This document shows, piece by piece, positions 1 through 14,300 of a stretch of 64,000 nt of DNA. The notes beneath the pieces are model-generated. The model did not search any database. It was not told the DNA's origin and saw only the letters and a list, made by a program, of their open reading frames with translations. Both the position numbers and the translations under genes were made by a program. The first letter of the stretch is position 1. The number at the start of each line of letters is the position of its first letter. The DNA is from Rhynochetos jubatus (Eukaryota; Chordata; Aves; Eurypygiformes; Rhynochetidae), in assembly GCA_027574665.1 (NCBI GenBank), contig CM050649.1, positions 61,842,150-61,906,149 of the forward strand, given 5' to 3'.

Positions 1-197
1 GGGGGCAAAAAGATTGCATACAGTGCAGCCAGGCATGGTGAGGTGAGCTGATTGACTAGGTTGCTGCTACAAAAAAACCCCACACACTCTGCTTTCCCTG
101 TTCCAGCAGTAAATTTTCCCTAGATCCCTTACACCAGCTCTGTTTTTGTGGGATCCCTCTCATTCAATTCATCTCACTAATTTGCTAAAAAGCTATT

Positions 198-226
198 GGG
201 GGGGGGGGGGGGAGGGGGGGGGGGGG
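198..226 (+). repeat. Poly-G tract (28 of 29 bases G)
   Basis: Fifteen G, one A, then thirteen G. This is the only long G homopolymer in the window; all other long runs are A or T. Such a run can form a G-quadruplex on the plus strand. It is also an error-prone place in assemblies, so its exact length is uncertain. On the minus strand it encodes a meaningless run of prolines. Confidence 0.95.
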
Positions 227-3046
227 TGTTTAAGGACGGAGTGTATGGTTTTTCAGCCTCGTTAGGGAGCTGAATTGGCTCATCCAAGTAACAAGTGAAA
301 GGCCTACAGGTGAGAAAGGAAATGTGCAATGATCTGGAATGAGGTGAGGGGAAGCAGGAGCACCTCTTCCAGCAGCAGTAAACTGTTAAGCTTCCCTGAC
401 ATTTCATCTAACTTTGCCCTGTGAGTAAATGGCTAAAAATTCTTTTAGAATATAATGACATTTTTGTATTATACCTAAACTCTTCAATATACATGAGTTT
501 GTATAGTCTTTTGAATGCTTTCCTGAAACGTACGTAAGTCTATGTTTATAACTATAGGTCTTGATGCTGACCAGACAGATGGAGGAGTCAGTGACCCACA
601 TCAGAGCTAACCTGAGCAGGTTCAGGCCTGTGCTGTGCTGCACATCCAGGGTGGCGTTCAGACCTACCTTGTGTTGCTCACATCCCTTCACCCAAGGATA
701 AACTTGGCCAGTAATTATAACAGAGGAGCCTGGAGGCAGCTCCCACTTGGTACCAGCAATTACGGCACCTGCACGGCTTTGCCTTTATCTAACTGTGCAG
801 CAACAAGTTTACATGTGAGTATCTTCTTTCTTTGACAGTAGAAATAATGAATAGAGTTGTTTTTTTCTGTTTTAAATAGCTCAGATGACCAAATTGGGGT
901 GACTCTACCATGGATGGACTCTGCACAGTGTGCTGTGCCCTGATTAGAGGCCAATCTGGTACTGCACAACTCTGGGTTTCCAGCACCTGAGGGGAGGCAA
1001 GGTTATCTATACCACCATCTCTTTCTTTATAGCGCTAACTTTAATAAAGGCCATTTTAAGCAATACTTTACAGAGTGCCTTTCTTACTGGGATCATAACG
1101 AACCAGTACCTCCTGGTGCAAGGCAGAGTGTATTCTTTTCTGCTGATAGCATGAATGCTCTGCAGTCTAATAATCACTTTAGTGAAGGAGAGTTATCTTT
1201 ATAAAAGGCAGAGCTGATAAGAAAGAGAATATCAAATTATCTTTTATGATAGTTTTCATTGTTTTCACAAACTTAATTGCACATTCTCTAGATTATAAAG
1301 GAGGAACACTTTGAACAGAATTTGTAGCAGCTTTCTAAGGCCAGAAGAATTTACACAGATTTTCCCCTGTATTCTGGATGATTGAAGACTTGCCCTCAAG
1401 CAGATCATACATCCTAGCTTTTCTCATAACCTTGCACACCAAAAGAAACATTAAACTATACCCTAGTCACCTCAGCCCATTGAACAGACAATTATGCTTA
1501 ATAATGGCCATGAAACTAACAATCATGAGAAAAGAAAGCGTCTCAAGAAAATTCCTTTTTCCCTCATTAATGAACATTTTGTGTACCCTGGGAAGCACTG
1601 TAAGACACACACACAACAAAGGTTTGCTTGGCCCCATGAACTTATGCTGTATGTCATGCTGTTCCCTCAATTATAGTTTTTTAACCCATACAAATGTTTT
1701 TTACTGTGTGGAGAGAAAGTCATGTGAAGGGTTAAATGGAGAGGAGACATAAGGTGAGAATTCACCACATGACTCCACAGTATCAAAGTTATCCACAATA
1801 AAATGTTTAGGGGACTGAGTTCTGAGTTTTCTTCACTGTGACCATTTTTTGGTATTTCAGACTTCATTTTGAATGTCTTTGTGCTATGTGGTGCCAAGCC
1901 TTTAAAACAAAATGTATCCTGTTATGGTTTCCTCTTACAGCTTCAGTTCCATTCTTAAACTGCTGGACAACATTTAAGAGTTTTCATCTTATCCAGTTCA
2001 ACTTTTAGAAAAGAACTATTATTAGAATAAAAATAGTCATGGTGATTCATGCAACAGTGAATCTGAGGGAGATTCCCAGCTCATAAAAAAACCAAACCAA
2101 ATGAGAAACAGACTCTTTTTGCATAATCGCACACAGAAAATGCTGAAAGGCTTAATGTTTGTTAGTTAAGGGGATTAGAATACTTCTTTCTTTTCTCTCT
2201 GATTAACATCACATAAAACAGGGTAACACATTTATATATAACATACAAAAATATAGGAGGAAGCAAAAGTACTTGATCATGGGAGACTTATTCAGCAAAG
2301 ATTGGCTGGAGCCCTTCCTCATTAGAGGTTTCTTCATACCAGTTGACGTAGCCCATCAGCCAAATTCAATTACTGAAAACTAGAATTGTGCTTCCTGACA
2401 CTGTATGGATTTCCACCAAACTGAGGAAAACAAAATTTAGCAGTGATTAGAGATGTCAGACCATTCCTGAGAGGAAAATATAGCTCAGAGTAATTTCTTA
2501 TGTTGAGTCATACAGTCATGTCCTAGCTTTTGCCCTCCTTGTTGTGACCTTTCTGTAAAATTCAGCTGAAGTTGATAAACCTAAATATGCAGAAAAATAT
2601 TACTAGATATAGGCTGAAATCTGAAAACTTGGTCCTTGGTACAGGAAAACAAAATGGCTAAGGTCTGTCTCCCATTCAACGAGTTCCAAATGGATTGTGA
2701 CATCCCCATCATTACAGATGTTCTGTGAGTCTATGTGTCCTTGCAAAAATAAAAGAGGTGTGAAGCTGTTGCTTATGACCAGTTTCTAATAGCCTGGGTC
2801 ATAGTGACTTACTCCCAAGGTGATCCAATGTCATACTCACCATTGCTGTCTGTATCATTACCTGCTTTCAGTCTTGCCCTAGACCAAATGCCCAGATAGA
2901 AACCTCAGGATAAAGCCATTATATCAATTTAATTATAAATTAAGGGTAAGATTCTTCACTTATATCTGTTTTCTCCAGGGGTGCAGATCCTGGTATGATT
3001 GTGTACCTGTGTTTGTATGACCATCTCTCTTTTTTTTAAATAGTTA

Positions 3047-3061
3047 TGTGTGTGTGTGTGT
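3047..3061 (+). repeat. Short TG dinucleotide repeat
   Basis: About seven TG units, followed by AT-rich sequence with TATA and TACA runs up to about 3150. It is short enough that it may not vary in length between individuals. Confidence 0.85.
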
Positions 3062-6000
3062 CTTTCTGCATGTCTATATTTTATGTGTTTTTATACGTAC
3101 ATTCTCTTTTTATATACATGTATATATAGATGTTCATACATACATTTTTGTTTATGTACACTCTGCCCTTTCTGTGTGGATAGATGAGAAAGAAAAAATT
3201 GTAGAGATACACTGAAGAAATTAAAATAAAGTGTGTCTAATCTTATTTAACCTGATAAGAAAAAACGTGTCTTTTTCCTGGACTGCAAAGCATGAAATAC
3301 TGTGCAGTCCTGCAGAATGAAATCTAGGATTTAAGGAAGACCAGCCAGTGCTCCAACATGCTGGAATACAACACTTGCCTCAGGCTAGTTGAGGGACAAT
3401 GTCCAATGAGTTTGGCAAAGGAGTATCTTCCAGCACATCTTTCAATAGCCTCTCTATTCCTCTCAGACAGCATGAGATTCTTTGGAAATTGATGAGCCAG
3501 ATGCTACAGTGAAACAGCAAATTTTCCAATGCCTTGATCATCTCAGGAAAACTCTCAGCTCTGAAAGACTTTAACCTTATATCTGACAGCACAATTCAGA
3601 GAAGACACTAGCAGTAGCTAGCAATAACTACTTGAATAAGATTTATAATCTACATTAAAAAAAAATCCACCTTGATTTCCATTGGCTTAATAAGAATACA
3701 AATGACCTGGGAATTATCATACTGTATATTTTAAAATATATATTTTAAAAGGTACTCATGATTTTTTTAATTGATTTTTTTCTGGGTATTGCTGCATCAT
3801 TCTTAAAAATGCAAAGCTCCCCATTTTCAAGACTGCCAAAATCTGTATCTAGCACAGCAAGAGAGAAACAGTGTCTTTTGAACTCAAGCATGCTTGACTG
3901 ATGGTAGCTATTTTTACAGCACTTCCTATTTAACCTTTCCTTCTACTTTTGTACTAATCTGCAAGACATGCTAAGAAAGATAATAAGCAAGATTATAAGA
4001 TACAACAGGCAAGACATTCAAAAATCATTAAATGAATTATTGATGTTATAACAGGTTGATAGAGAATAGAGGCAAGTGAATAAATACTGCTTTGTTTTGT
4101 GTTGGTGTAATCAAGTTGCCTTTGGTGAGATTAGATGGTTGAAAATTAGGAAAGATTTTAGCCGGTGGTCTCAACTGACACATAAATATGGCACTTTCAA
4201 ACCTTGGCAATGACTTTTCAGTGAAGAAAAATGAAGAGGGTAACAAAACCTAAGGTTTCTCAGATAGAAGGTAGCAAGGTACTTTTTTATTTTTTTGAGG
4301 GTTTTTTTTTTGTTATGATTATTATAACACTGAGACTATCCTCCTAGGTTTTAGGTCAGGAAACATATAAAACAGTCATTATGTTTGGCACTCATTTTTA
4401 AATCACAGGACAGTAGCTGGCAGATCTTTGTGTAAGAACAGTACACTAAAAACAAGCACTGTAGATGATGGAAATAATTATAAGAAAAAGAGAACCGAAC
4501 AGAGAAGGTGAACAAAAACAGCACCAGAAACCAATGGATTGTTTAAGTCAAGTTAAACTTTGAAAGATTTATTTGCACAGTAGTTCAAAAGTTAACTGCT
4601 TAAACTGTCTGAACTTGGTAGTGTGTGATTATTTGATGTGTTTATTAGGTTAGAAAAACACTCAGTGAGTCTTATTTCTACATTAGCTGCATAAAGACCC
4701 TGAAAATGTTTAAGTATGAAACCATCAACTAATTAATCCAGTAACTGCGAATGCAATCCTTTGCATTTTGGGGGGGCAGGGGTGGTGGATTGTGTTATAA
4801 GCACAGCAAGCAGTAACATTTAAATTAAGATTGCCTAACTCAATGGAAACACTGAAAGCCTCAGTTTGCAGATATTTATAACTTTGCTAAACTAATTGTT
4901 TTGTTTGAAATTTTCCATGCTTGTCCTTTGTTACTGATTCAGGATTTATGTTTTTGTTTTGTTTCTTTGTAATCCTTAACGCGTACTGCTGAAAATGGCT
5001 CATATGTTTCCAAAAATGAAGTTACGGAAAATAATTCTGCCAATATTGCAAACCTTTTCCAACTATTTCATTGAAGCGTTTGGTGAAGACTATGATGTTC
5101 GGAAGAATATAATTCTAGGATCAAAGAGGGGTGTGTGTTCTGTTTTACATCTCAATCTCAGTTGGCTCCTTCTTAATCCAAGTGATGTGTATAAGGGTAA
5201 AAAAACACATTGGCTAATATGACTCCCAGCAAGAAAATGTTGTGAACTAAATTCTCAGTGGTGCCCCCACACCCTGTAAGGATTCCAGATTACAACTTGG
5301 GGAACAAGAACCTAAAATTAAGTTGCCACATGTGCAGATGTTCAGCATCTTTCAGGATAGGCTGGGCCTCTTCACTGTCCCACATAAACCTCAGGTTAAA
5401 TTGAATAATGATTTCATCTGCTTACAAAATACGGCAAACTGAAAATGCTGAACTAGATTATAAGGAAAGAAAAAAACAAAACCAAAACCCAAACAATATC
5501 CAACAGCAAAGTCCACATGGGAAATCAACATGAACCCATGATATCACAGGAATGCAGCTTTAATATTGTTTGACTTTGATGAATGCAGTTCTATTGAAAT
5601 CAACATCTAGTACATTGCTGGTCAAGAGGTCACCATGTAAAAGTATCAAGCAAATATTTAAGTAAAACTTAAAGATACATAAGTATCAGAAGACTATAAC
5701 CTTCCAGAAAGTGTCCCACATCAAAGTGGGAATGAAGATAAATGTTATTAAATAATTGTATTTAAAAATATTCTGGGAACCTCAACCTGGGATAGCAAAA
5801 AGATGAAATGGAGGCCTCAGGTCCCATATAGTGTGCTAATTAATCATAAACCCATATTGTCATGTTGTAAAATTATGGGTAAGCATTATATGCCTAGAGA
5901 GCTTACTAATTTATCAGACATTAGAGAAATAATTAACCTGTCAGAATAGCCCTTTTAGATGATACTATGACTCCTTTCAGGAAAATGCAACCAAATACAT

Positions 6001-7301
6001 GGCAATCAAGATCTTTCCTGTCTGCCCCAGTTTTATTTCCAGTGTGACTGAGGGCTGGGAAATGAAGTAGACCTGCTAGAGTGATCAAATCCCTCCTGCT
6101 TTATTACACAATGTGCAATTGCAGAAAAAATGTATTGTCTAGACTTACCTGCTGGGATTCACTGCAGAGAAAGCCAAGGTACCAGTCCCCTGGTCTTCAA
6201 GTTCAGACATCTGTTGGAGCATGCCAGGGATCTATGCAAGCTCACATGCTCATGCCTCCATTCTATAAAAAAACCCAAACCACCTTGAATATGGAACTGA
6301 AAGGTGGCTGACAAGCTAGTATCTTGCTTCAATATGAATAGAGTGTACTGGGAATTGGAACACTTCCTGAACTCAATAATGTATATAAATATGTTCATTG
6401 TCACACGGCTAAGAAGAAAATATTGTTGCTTTAGAAACTTCCTAGGTTTGTTCTTTTTTTTTTCTTTCATGATCTAAGACAGAGTCTGCTTTGCTGAGAG
6501 ACAAACACAGTAGGGCAGGAAGGATATCTGCTTCAAAAGATGATGTTTACTAGGTGATGAATACAGTAGTAGCCATACATTTGATTTCCTCTTTTCTCAG
6601 CATTGTCTGCAGTGAAATCTAACTAGAATTTAGCTGTCATTTACCTAAAGTGTAAAAGATGCCCACATCAATATCTAAATAAGCAGATGGGCATATCAGA
6701 TAAACTGAAAAAAATATCATTACATGACTGTGTCCTTATTCTTTGTGTGCTTTACATAGTGGCATTGAATCAAAATGAAGTGAGATGTCAGTGCAAAGAA
6801 CTCTGTATGAAAGAAAAAACTACACATTTCACTTTGTTTAAAGATTCTTTGGTGTAAGAGATGTATTACATGTATTTACCAAAATAAAGCAGCTCTAAAA
6901 CAGTATTTGCTAGCAATAAGAACAAAGTTGGAAAATAACTCATGAGTGTATTATCAGAGTACATAAGTAATCACTGCCTTTGATTTTCTTTTCTTTTTTA
7001 TTCCTAATTCAGACTCCTTATTTAGTTGTGATATTGTTAGTGCTTCCTGCTTATTATTCCTCACCATATTGCATTCCCCTGTGTTTGAAAATCTGCTTCT
7101 GCAAGGCAGTAACTATATAAACTGGGTTTCTTTGTGAAATCTGCTTTTTGTGTTTTTTCACTGGAAGGAGTTAAAAAGATTAGGGATAGCTTGTATTCCA
7201 ATCACTGTGTACTAGATTCAGTCTGTATATCAATTTGAGACTCTGTTTTAAACAAATAAAAAACAGAATTTCTTTCTGTCCTGCATTACTATTGTTCAGT
7301 T

Positions 7302-7316
7302 AAAAAAAAAAAAAAA
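7302..7316 (+). repeat. A15 homopolymer
   Basis: A run of fifteen A. I found no retroelement body or target duplication beside it, so I do not read it as the tail of a retrocopy. Confidence 0.9.
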
Positions 7317-9750
7317 GGTAACTTCAATCACAGTGGAGCTGCTCAGTGTTCCCCTTGTAGGAATTCTTTCTTCAACTGTGTTCTGATGCAGTTCAAATCT
7401 GGGTGCCTACACATGTCTCCTCATTGTTCATTCTTTCTTTTCACTTTGGGATATTTTTACCATGCTTCAAAGATTAACCTAAGTAGTGGTTCTTAAACTG
7501 CTATGGCTTTAAAAATGTGTTAACATATATCTTGCAACACAGGACTCTTTCCAACCTTACTTTCTTTAGTCTTTTGCATTTCTACAATTTAGGGTTTCCT
7601 GTCTCCACAGTCAGTCAAATTATGCTTTTGCTGGGATGCTTTATGACATATTTCTAATGTGGATCTTCAGTTTGGTATCTTAGCCACACAGTAATAATAT
7701 TCTGCTGAATGTGACAGTAATTCATGAATTTGGGCTTGCATTCTGACCAACTGCTTTAAAAAGAATACTCAGTAAAAGAAATATTGCTGACAGGGCTCTT
7801 AATGCAGGCCACTTGTATTTCCTTTGAGGTCTTAGTGTCTTCAGGACTCAAATGTAATTGACCAGTTTGCCATCCATGAGACCATACTAGACACAGGCAG
7901 GCAGAGGTTGAAATGACATGACGTTGCTCTCAAAGTACGGTTTCACTTGGATACTTGAATGATGCATTCCTCTGTATTATATAGCTTCCTAAGCATTCTT
8001 CACCTTAGCAGTCCAGCCCTGCTGTCAGCAATTATAAAGTATTTCTTATTTTATATGCTGTGGACTTCTCTGTGCTCATCCTCCATCTATTTTCACTTGA
8101 AAGAATCCTTGGAGATTTCATTTAAACTTGTTTTGGTTTAACCTACTATATCTGCTGAATCTGGCATCACATTCCATAGCTGGTGGTTTTGTTTATTGCC
8201 GTACGAATATCCATGACACTATATGTCAAGGTGAGTGATGTATTTTTTTTTACAAAATCTTTTTCTCCTTTCACAATATAGGAAAGATTTTTCAATAATG
8301 AGTATAGTCATTCATATGTTTTCCTCTGCTAAGAACAAGAGTGGATTATATAAAAACATATTAGGGTTTAAACTGCTACCACACCATACGAAACTGGAAC
8401 ATGTGTTGTGCAGTCACTTTCTGCAGTTGTCTGTGCTTTTTCCCTTCTAGCTACAGGTAAAATTTTCAGGTTATTGTCCTTGGTAAATAAGTTCCAGTTA
8501 TTGACTCATAATTTCATGTAGGTGACTAGTTAACTGTTATCAAAGAGTACCCACGCACTTAAGTGCTTTGCTGGATTGGGGCCTTAGGCATTTTTTTGAG
8601 TCATCTGCCAGGACTGTTTAGTACACTGAGATGTGATAGCCTTCCTAGCCTCAGTTATCCTTTCCTGACTTGGAAAAAAACCCTCCCTTTCCAGCTTTTC
8701 TTGGCAGAGAGTCAAACTTTTTGTTTGTTAGCTCTGTGAATCTCTCACAGGAAAACTAATGCACTCCACAGAACTTTTTTGCTTGGTTTGTGTCAGGTTT
8801 TGTTATCACTGTTTTACCAATTAATCAGTCCAATAGTTTTAACAAGCCTGCAATACTTTGTTTAGCTTTTTTTGCCCTATCACTCTGAAAGAAAAAGCAG
8901 ATTTAATTAAGGAAATCAGACACTTTTTATTAAAAAGAAAAATAAAATATAAGGTAAACCCAGGTAAATACAGAGGTAGCTTAATTCTTAATGAACTGAT
9001 ATAGCTTTACTTATAAAGGCAAACATTCTCATACCTGCAAATTTGAACTATGGACAGATTTAGCACAAAGCTCTGACTCATATTTTACATTACTTCAGGG
9101 CTAGGCTGAAAAATTTGATACCAAAATCCATATCTGATTTGTGTTTGAGGATCCATTTTTTCCTAGTTGACAGCAATTCTGCCCAGAGATAACTCAGCTT
9201 GAGCAATGGTGTGCAGTTGCATTTGCTCTCAATCTTAATCCCAAGGTAAAACCCAGTGTACTTGCTCTAAGGACAGATATTCATTGATGTCTACACAAAT
9301 TTTAAGAAATAGTGAAAAATAGTTAAACATGGTATTTGTGCATCTGTCATCCATCCTGTCCCTCTCTCCTTCTACTCCCACAACAAAATATCTGTAATCA
9401 ATATTTTCATGGAGGGACCGCATCTCTCAAATATGATGCTTTGTTCAGGTGCCCTCGCTTCCAAAAGAGGATTAAAACTGTACCTTACAGAAGTATTCTA
9501 ACTTAGGCCTGCTAGGAAAGGGTGACTTTCTGTATCCCTCTTATAGCTACTCCAAATCAAAAAAGATACTTATGAAAACACAGATAGAGCAGGTCTAAAT
9601 CCTATATCCTATACCCCATACCACTCTCCATTTTCAACTGGACGTTTCTCCTATGGGGAGCTTTTTATTTAGCATCTTGATCCTCTGATGGTGAGATGAC
9701 GGATAACATCTATCCTTATACATATTCTTCATCAGTTTATATATCATTTT

Positions 9751-10811
9751 CATAGAATCATAGAATGGTTTGGGTTGGAAGGGACCTTAAAGATCATCTA
9801 GTTCCAACCCCCCTGCCATAGGCAGGGACACCCTCCACTAGACCAGGTTGCTCAAAGCCTCATCCAGCCTGGCCTTGAAGACAGTCAGGGAGGGGGCAGC
9901 CACAACTTCTCTGGGCAACCTGTTCCAGTGCCTCACCGCCCTCTCCATGAAGAATTTCTTCCTGATATCTAATCTAAATCTCCCTGCTTTCAATTTAAAC
10001 CCATTACCCCTTGTCCTGTCACTACAGGCCCTTGTATAAAGTCCCCCACCCAGCTTCCTTGTAGGCCCCTTCAGGTACAGGAAGGCTGCAATAAGGTCTC
10101 CCCAGAGCCTTCCCTTCTCCAGGCTGAACAAGCCCAACTCTCAGCCTGTCCCCATAGCAGAGGTGCTCCAGCCCTCTGATCATCTTCATGGCCTTCTCTG
10201 GACTCTCTCCAACTGGTCTATATCCTTCCTATGTTGAGGGTCCCACAGCTGGACGCAGCACTCTAGGTGTGGTCTCACAAGAGCAGAGTAGAGGGGGGAG
10301 AATCACCTCCCTTGACCTGCTGGCCACACTTCTCTCGATACAGCCCAGGATATGGTTGGATTTCTGGGCTGCCAGCACACACTGCTGGCTCATATTCAGC
10401 TTTTCATCCACCAGTACCCCCAAGTCCTTCTCCTCAGGGCTGCTGAATCCATTCTCCATACAGCCTGTACTTGTATTTGGGATTGCCCCAATCCAGGCAC
10501 AGGACCTTGCACTTGGCCTTGTTGAACTCCACGAGGTTGGCAGAGGCCCACCTGTGCAGCCTGTCAAGGTCCCTCTGGATGGCATCCCTTCCCTCCAGTG
10601 TGAAAACTGCACCACACAGTTCGGTGTCTTCAGCAAACTTGCTGAGGGTGCACTCAGTCCCATCAGCCATTTCACTGACAAAGATGTTAAAAAGTACCGA
10701 TCCCAACACCGCCCCCTGAGGAACACCACTCATTACTGGTCTCCACTGAGACACTGAGCCATTGACCACCACTGTCTGAGTGCATCCACCCAGCCAGTTC
10801 CTTATCCATCT
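9751..10811 (-). mobile_element. CR1 LINE, 5'-truncated, minus strand
   Basis: The low-coordinate end shows two CATAGAAT octamers followed by the typical CR1 3' terminal sequence (GGTTTGGGTTGGAAGGGACC), here in reverse orientation. The body then runs back through the 3' UTR, the end of ORF2 and the RT thumb and palm. It stops at about 10811, inside the RT palm, so the copy is about 1.06 kb and lacks the endonuclease, ORF1 and promoter. Truncation at the 5' end is the usual result of CR1 target-primed reverse transcription. The right boundary is approximate. The copy is fairly well preserved but has several frameshifts. The 3' terminal wording suggests one of the younger avian CR1 subfamilies (J-like, from memory). 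Confidence 0.95.
9838..10772 (-). pseudogene. CR1 ORF2 reverse transcriptase remnant (dead)
   Basis: CR1 ORF2 encodes an endonuclease and reverse transcriptase that copies CR1 RNA at nicked target DNA. Only the second half of the RT and the C-terminal domain remain, spread over three frames. One frame (10434-10772) has SGVPQG at residues 15-20, the LFN stretch at 27-29 and the catalytic box at 46-49. That box reads FAED instead of FADD: the codon at 10629-10631 is GAA (Glu) instead of an Asp codon. A second frame (about 10229-10460) carries [18 protein letters not shown] third (9838-10137) carries the conserved C-terminal [11 protein letters not shown] region. At least two frameshifts separate the parts. 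It cannot make an active enzyme. Confidence 0.93.
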
Positions 10812-11298
10812 TTCTCTTTATAAGATTATCCTTTAAAAAATTCATGTATGCTGATTACAAGATGCAAATTTGTTCATCTCCAAATCTTTCTTTTGAATGA
10901 TCTTAGGCTTTCAAGGGGACAATTAAACTTGATTTTTCTCAATTTTCTTTCCTTGAGCTTTTATTTCACTGCAAAGAAGCTTTCTTTCCTGAGCTGTATG
11001 GTTCCACACCCCCTCCCTGCACCACCACACACCTCAACACCCCACACACACCTTAGTTTAATAGGATATTCTCTTACTCCTTAATTCTTTTCTCCATTAG
11101 CTATTAAGTCAGTTCTGTCAGAAACTCTTCCCTACCAAAGTTTTCCTGTGATTTAGATATAACTTCAAATAGAACAGTTCGGGTCTTCTTTTCTTTTCTA
11201 AAGTCACTGGTACACAAGTTGTGACTTATCCCACAAAGGTCTCTTTATGTTCAAGTTGATTCCGTTAACTAGTTCTTACAGTTTACCAAGGCTTAATT

Positions 11299-11318
11299 AA
11301 AAAAAAAAAAAAAAAAAA
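11299..11318 (+). repeat. A20 homopolymer
   Basis: Twenty consecutive A in AT-rich sequence. No adjacent retroelement body was recognised. Confidence 0.9.
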
Positions 11319-14300
11319 CCCACAACATTGAATGTTAAATAATTTATACAAAATTATTTTAAATACTGAATGTTAAATATTCAAATATTGACTGTTGAAT
11401 CTTAGATACATTTGTATGGGCAGGAGGGGAGTGTTTTGTTTAATTACTTCTATTTTCTTTCTATTTAAACTCAATTGGCTTCCTAGGGCCCCATCCAAAA
11501 TTACTTTGTGCACACATTTTCTATATAGTGTCTTCACTACTTTCCAACAAATCTTAAATAGCTTCATTTCTTCCTAGCTGTATAACTTACGAAGATATTA
11601 TTTCCTTCACAAACATCCTACAATTACTAGTATCATTTGGTTCTCTAATAATAGTTGACTATCACATTGACTTTGAGACCAGGAGATGTAAAGTAAATTC
11701 ACATATCAAGCTTTGGTTTCACAAAACTTCGAGACAATTAGTTCCATTTTCCATGTTATCTCTTAATATCCCCATTTGAGGTTGCCATGACATATATGTA
11801 ATATTTTACATTTTTTATCTTTTTAGAGAAGTTCTTGGGACTTGTGTTCAATAAAGGCCTAACCTACAGTGACTGTTACTTTTGTTTATATCTAAGTATC
11901 TGAGACAGCATCTACTCTTTGATTCCTCTATAAATATCACTTTGCCAAAAGCCCTAACAATTTTTCTTTAAAAGGCGGTAGCTCCCATAATGAGAGTAAT
12001 TTTTCTTAACTTTGAAATAAATTACACATCCTTTCTCTCTTCCCCTTTGTCCTTCTGGATCCAGATTATGTTTTCTCTTGTTCAAGGTATCCTAAATATC
12101 AGCCTGTCTTCACTTGGGATCCAGTCCCTGGTATCTTCAGGCTACAGTTTTTCCTGCTTTCTGCACTAGATGGCCTCTTTTTATGCTTTACCTCTGCATC
12201 TTCTGTTTCCTTTCTGTATCCTCCAATGTACCAGGTCTTTTCTGCAACTCAGTTCCCCACCATGACTTCCTGTGACCTGACAGTGCCATGCTTGCGTATG
12301 TCAGTGTGCTTGTTCAGATAACATCACCTCCTCATCACCTCATTCATGAGGTGTCTGCAAATCCTCCTGGCCATCTCATTCATCAGACTTCTTTCAATTC
12401 CGTCTCCTTTTTCAGACGTCTACTCCATATGCTCTGTCAGTGAGGCAAAACATGCAAACGTTGCTCGCAAGGCTTTTGCATGTGTTTGGCACCAGCTTCC
12501 AGTCCCTTTTGCTGTCTCTTTATTCTTCAAAATCTCTCACTGCTGCTCTTGGTTGTCAGTTTCAAAAGAGTGGGGAAAGGACATAGAAGACTATGCTTCC
12601 TACTATCAGGATGCTGGCATTTCAGTTATTTGGGCCATTACCTTCTGGTAGTCCTGCTGTCTGAATAGCTTTGGAATTAAATACAAAGCAGCAGTGAAAC
12701 CAGAGGACTTCACTCACATGCTGAGCCACAGGATCTCTGTCCTCTAGGTAACACACAGCCCCTAAGCAGATGGCAAACTGACGAGATGCTTGCAAACCGC
12801 ATGCCTTGTAAACTGTGTCATACAAAACATCTTTGGATGGACAATTCATTTACCACCAAAGTAGCAACAAACACTGCCAACTCTTCCCTTCAAAAGCAGA
12901 TATTACATAAACTTTTACTGTTTTTTCTTCTCTGTGTCTAGGAGAGAAATATCCATGAATATTGCTTATGCAAATATTTTAGAGATTGATACTTGAACTG
13001 GACAACGGTACTTCCAACTTGTCTCACCTTCCCTATCCCCTGAAGTAAATGTCCTAGCTTCTACACCAACAGCATGGTAAGTATGTCCAGCAGGTTTGGA
13101 TTTGTTCAGGCTAACTTTGCACTCAGAGGCTTTAAGCTGTTATCAGGGTCCACCTGGTCATGCACACCCAGAGCCAAGCTGGGACAGAAGCACACAGCCA
13201 GCCTCAGCTCCGTATCATGCATTCTAGCTAATTTGACAGGACAGAAATGTTGGCATGTGCTTACAGCATGATCTGGATCCCGTTAGTATCCATGGGTGAT
13301 GCAGGGAGGCACAGACTGGGAAGTCCAAGCCAATTCATGCAAGGAGAAACAGCTTCAATGGGAGGGAAGGAGAATATTCTCCCTACGCCTCAAACATGTT
13401 GGCTCAATTCAACAATATTCTCAGAGTGGTTTGGCACATCACATTTTTCTCTCTCAGTGCTTGTGGGAACCAGAAGATGCTATCTCCCAAGAAGCAAGAC
13501 AGCAGCAGTCAGCAGCTGGAAACAGCTGGCTCTCACAAACATATCTCAGTGATCTACCAGCTGCTGGGTCTGCTGAATGTCATCCAAAAGCTGCTCTATC
13601 TTTGGCCCCAGGGCCTTTGTTTTTGACTCTGCTCTATTTTAGACTTAGTGCGCTTTCTCAAAAAAACATATATATGGGTAGAGATGCAATGAGGGAGAAC
13701 TGGACCAAGTATTTCATACGTTCCTCCATGTGTGCTCTAAAGAGGGACAGAAGGTTATAGCTCTCCAGTGCTTAAGCCTCTACCCACAATGAATGGGTCA
13801 AGATGAATCTCAGGGGGAAGCAAGACAGAAGGGAACAACCAGGTTTCAGATTTAGAGTGAGAGTCAGGAAGCCCAGCTGTCTTCATCAACATCTGTTGGA
13901 TACTTTAGGAAAATTATCTTACTGGCTTTGGCAGTTCTTTAAATTTCTGTGTTATATGGAGTTCCTAGTCACCTCATACATGGCTTCAGGACAAGTCATT
14001 TGTGCATGGAGGCCTGGATGTCTAAAATGGTAAGACAAAGAAAAGTGAACTTGTCTGGACTTGTTTATGCCTCTCAAAAGTATTTGACTTGCTCGACTAC
14101 TCCGCAATCATCAGAAATCATTGGTGGATTACAGTAAAATAAAACACTTCTCCCTCAGCAGTGCTTTGCAGGTTTTCCTATCATAGAAGCCTGGTTTTGC
14201 TTTGGGATGCATAAAAATAGCCCTCTCTCTTTCTTTTAATAATTTAAACCTTTTGGACAAAATGTTTTACAGATCTCAGGCTCCAGCATATAATGGACAA

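Larger units (their letters stand above)
1..9750. other. Unique AT-rich non-coding sequence
   Basis: I see no gene, RNA or recognisable transposon here. The content is AT-rich with scattered homopolymers: a G tract at 198-226, a short TG repeat at 3047-3061 and an A run at 7302-7316. Open frames are short. The longest is about 124 codons at 1378-1752, with no domain or repeat pattern, and a 75-codon frame lies at 4995-5222. They look like chance frames. Very old repeats could be hidden below what reading by eye can detect. Confidence 0.6.

Noticed and set aside
177-407. Minus-strand open frame with a run of prolines
   Set aside because: The prolines are the translation of the G tract at 198-226. 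There is no domain or context for a gene.
1378-1752. Open frame of 124 codons
   Set aside because: No recognised motif, low-information composition, and competing open frames on both strands. This is consistent with chance in a 64-kb window.
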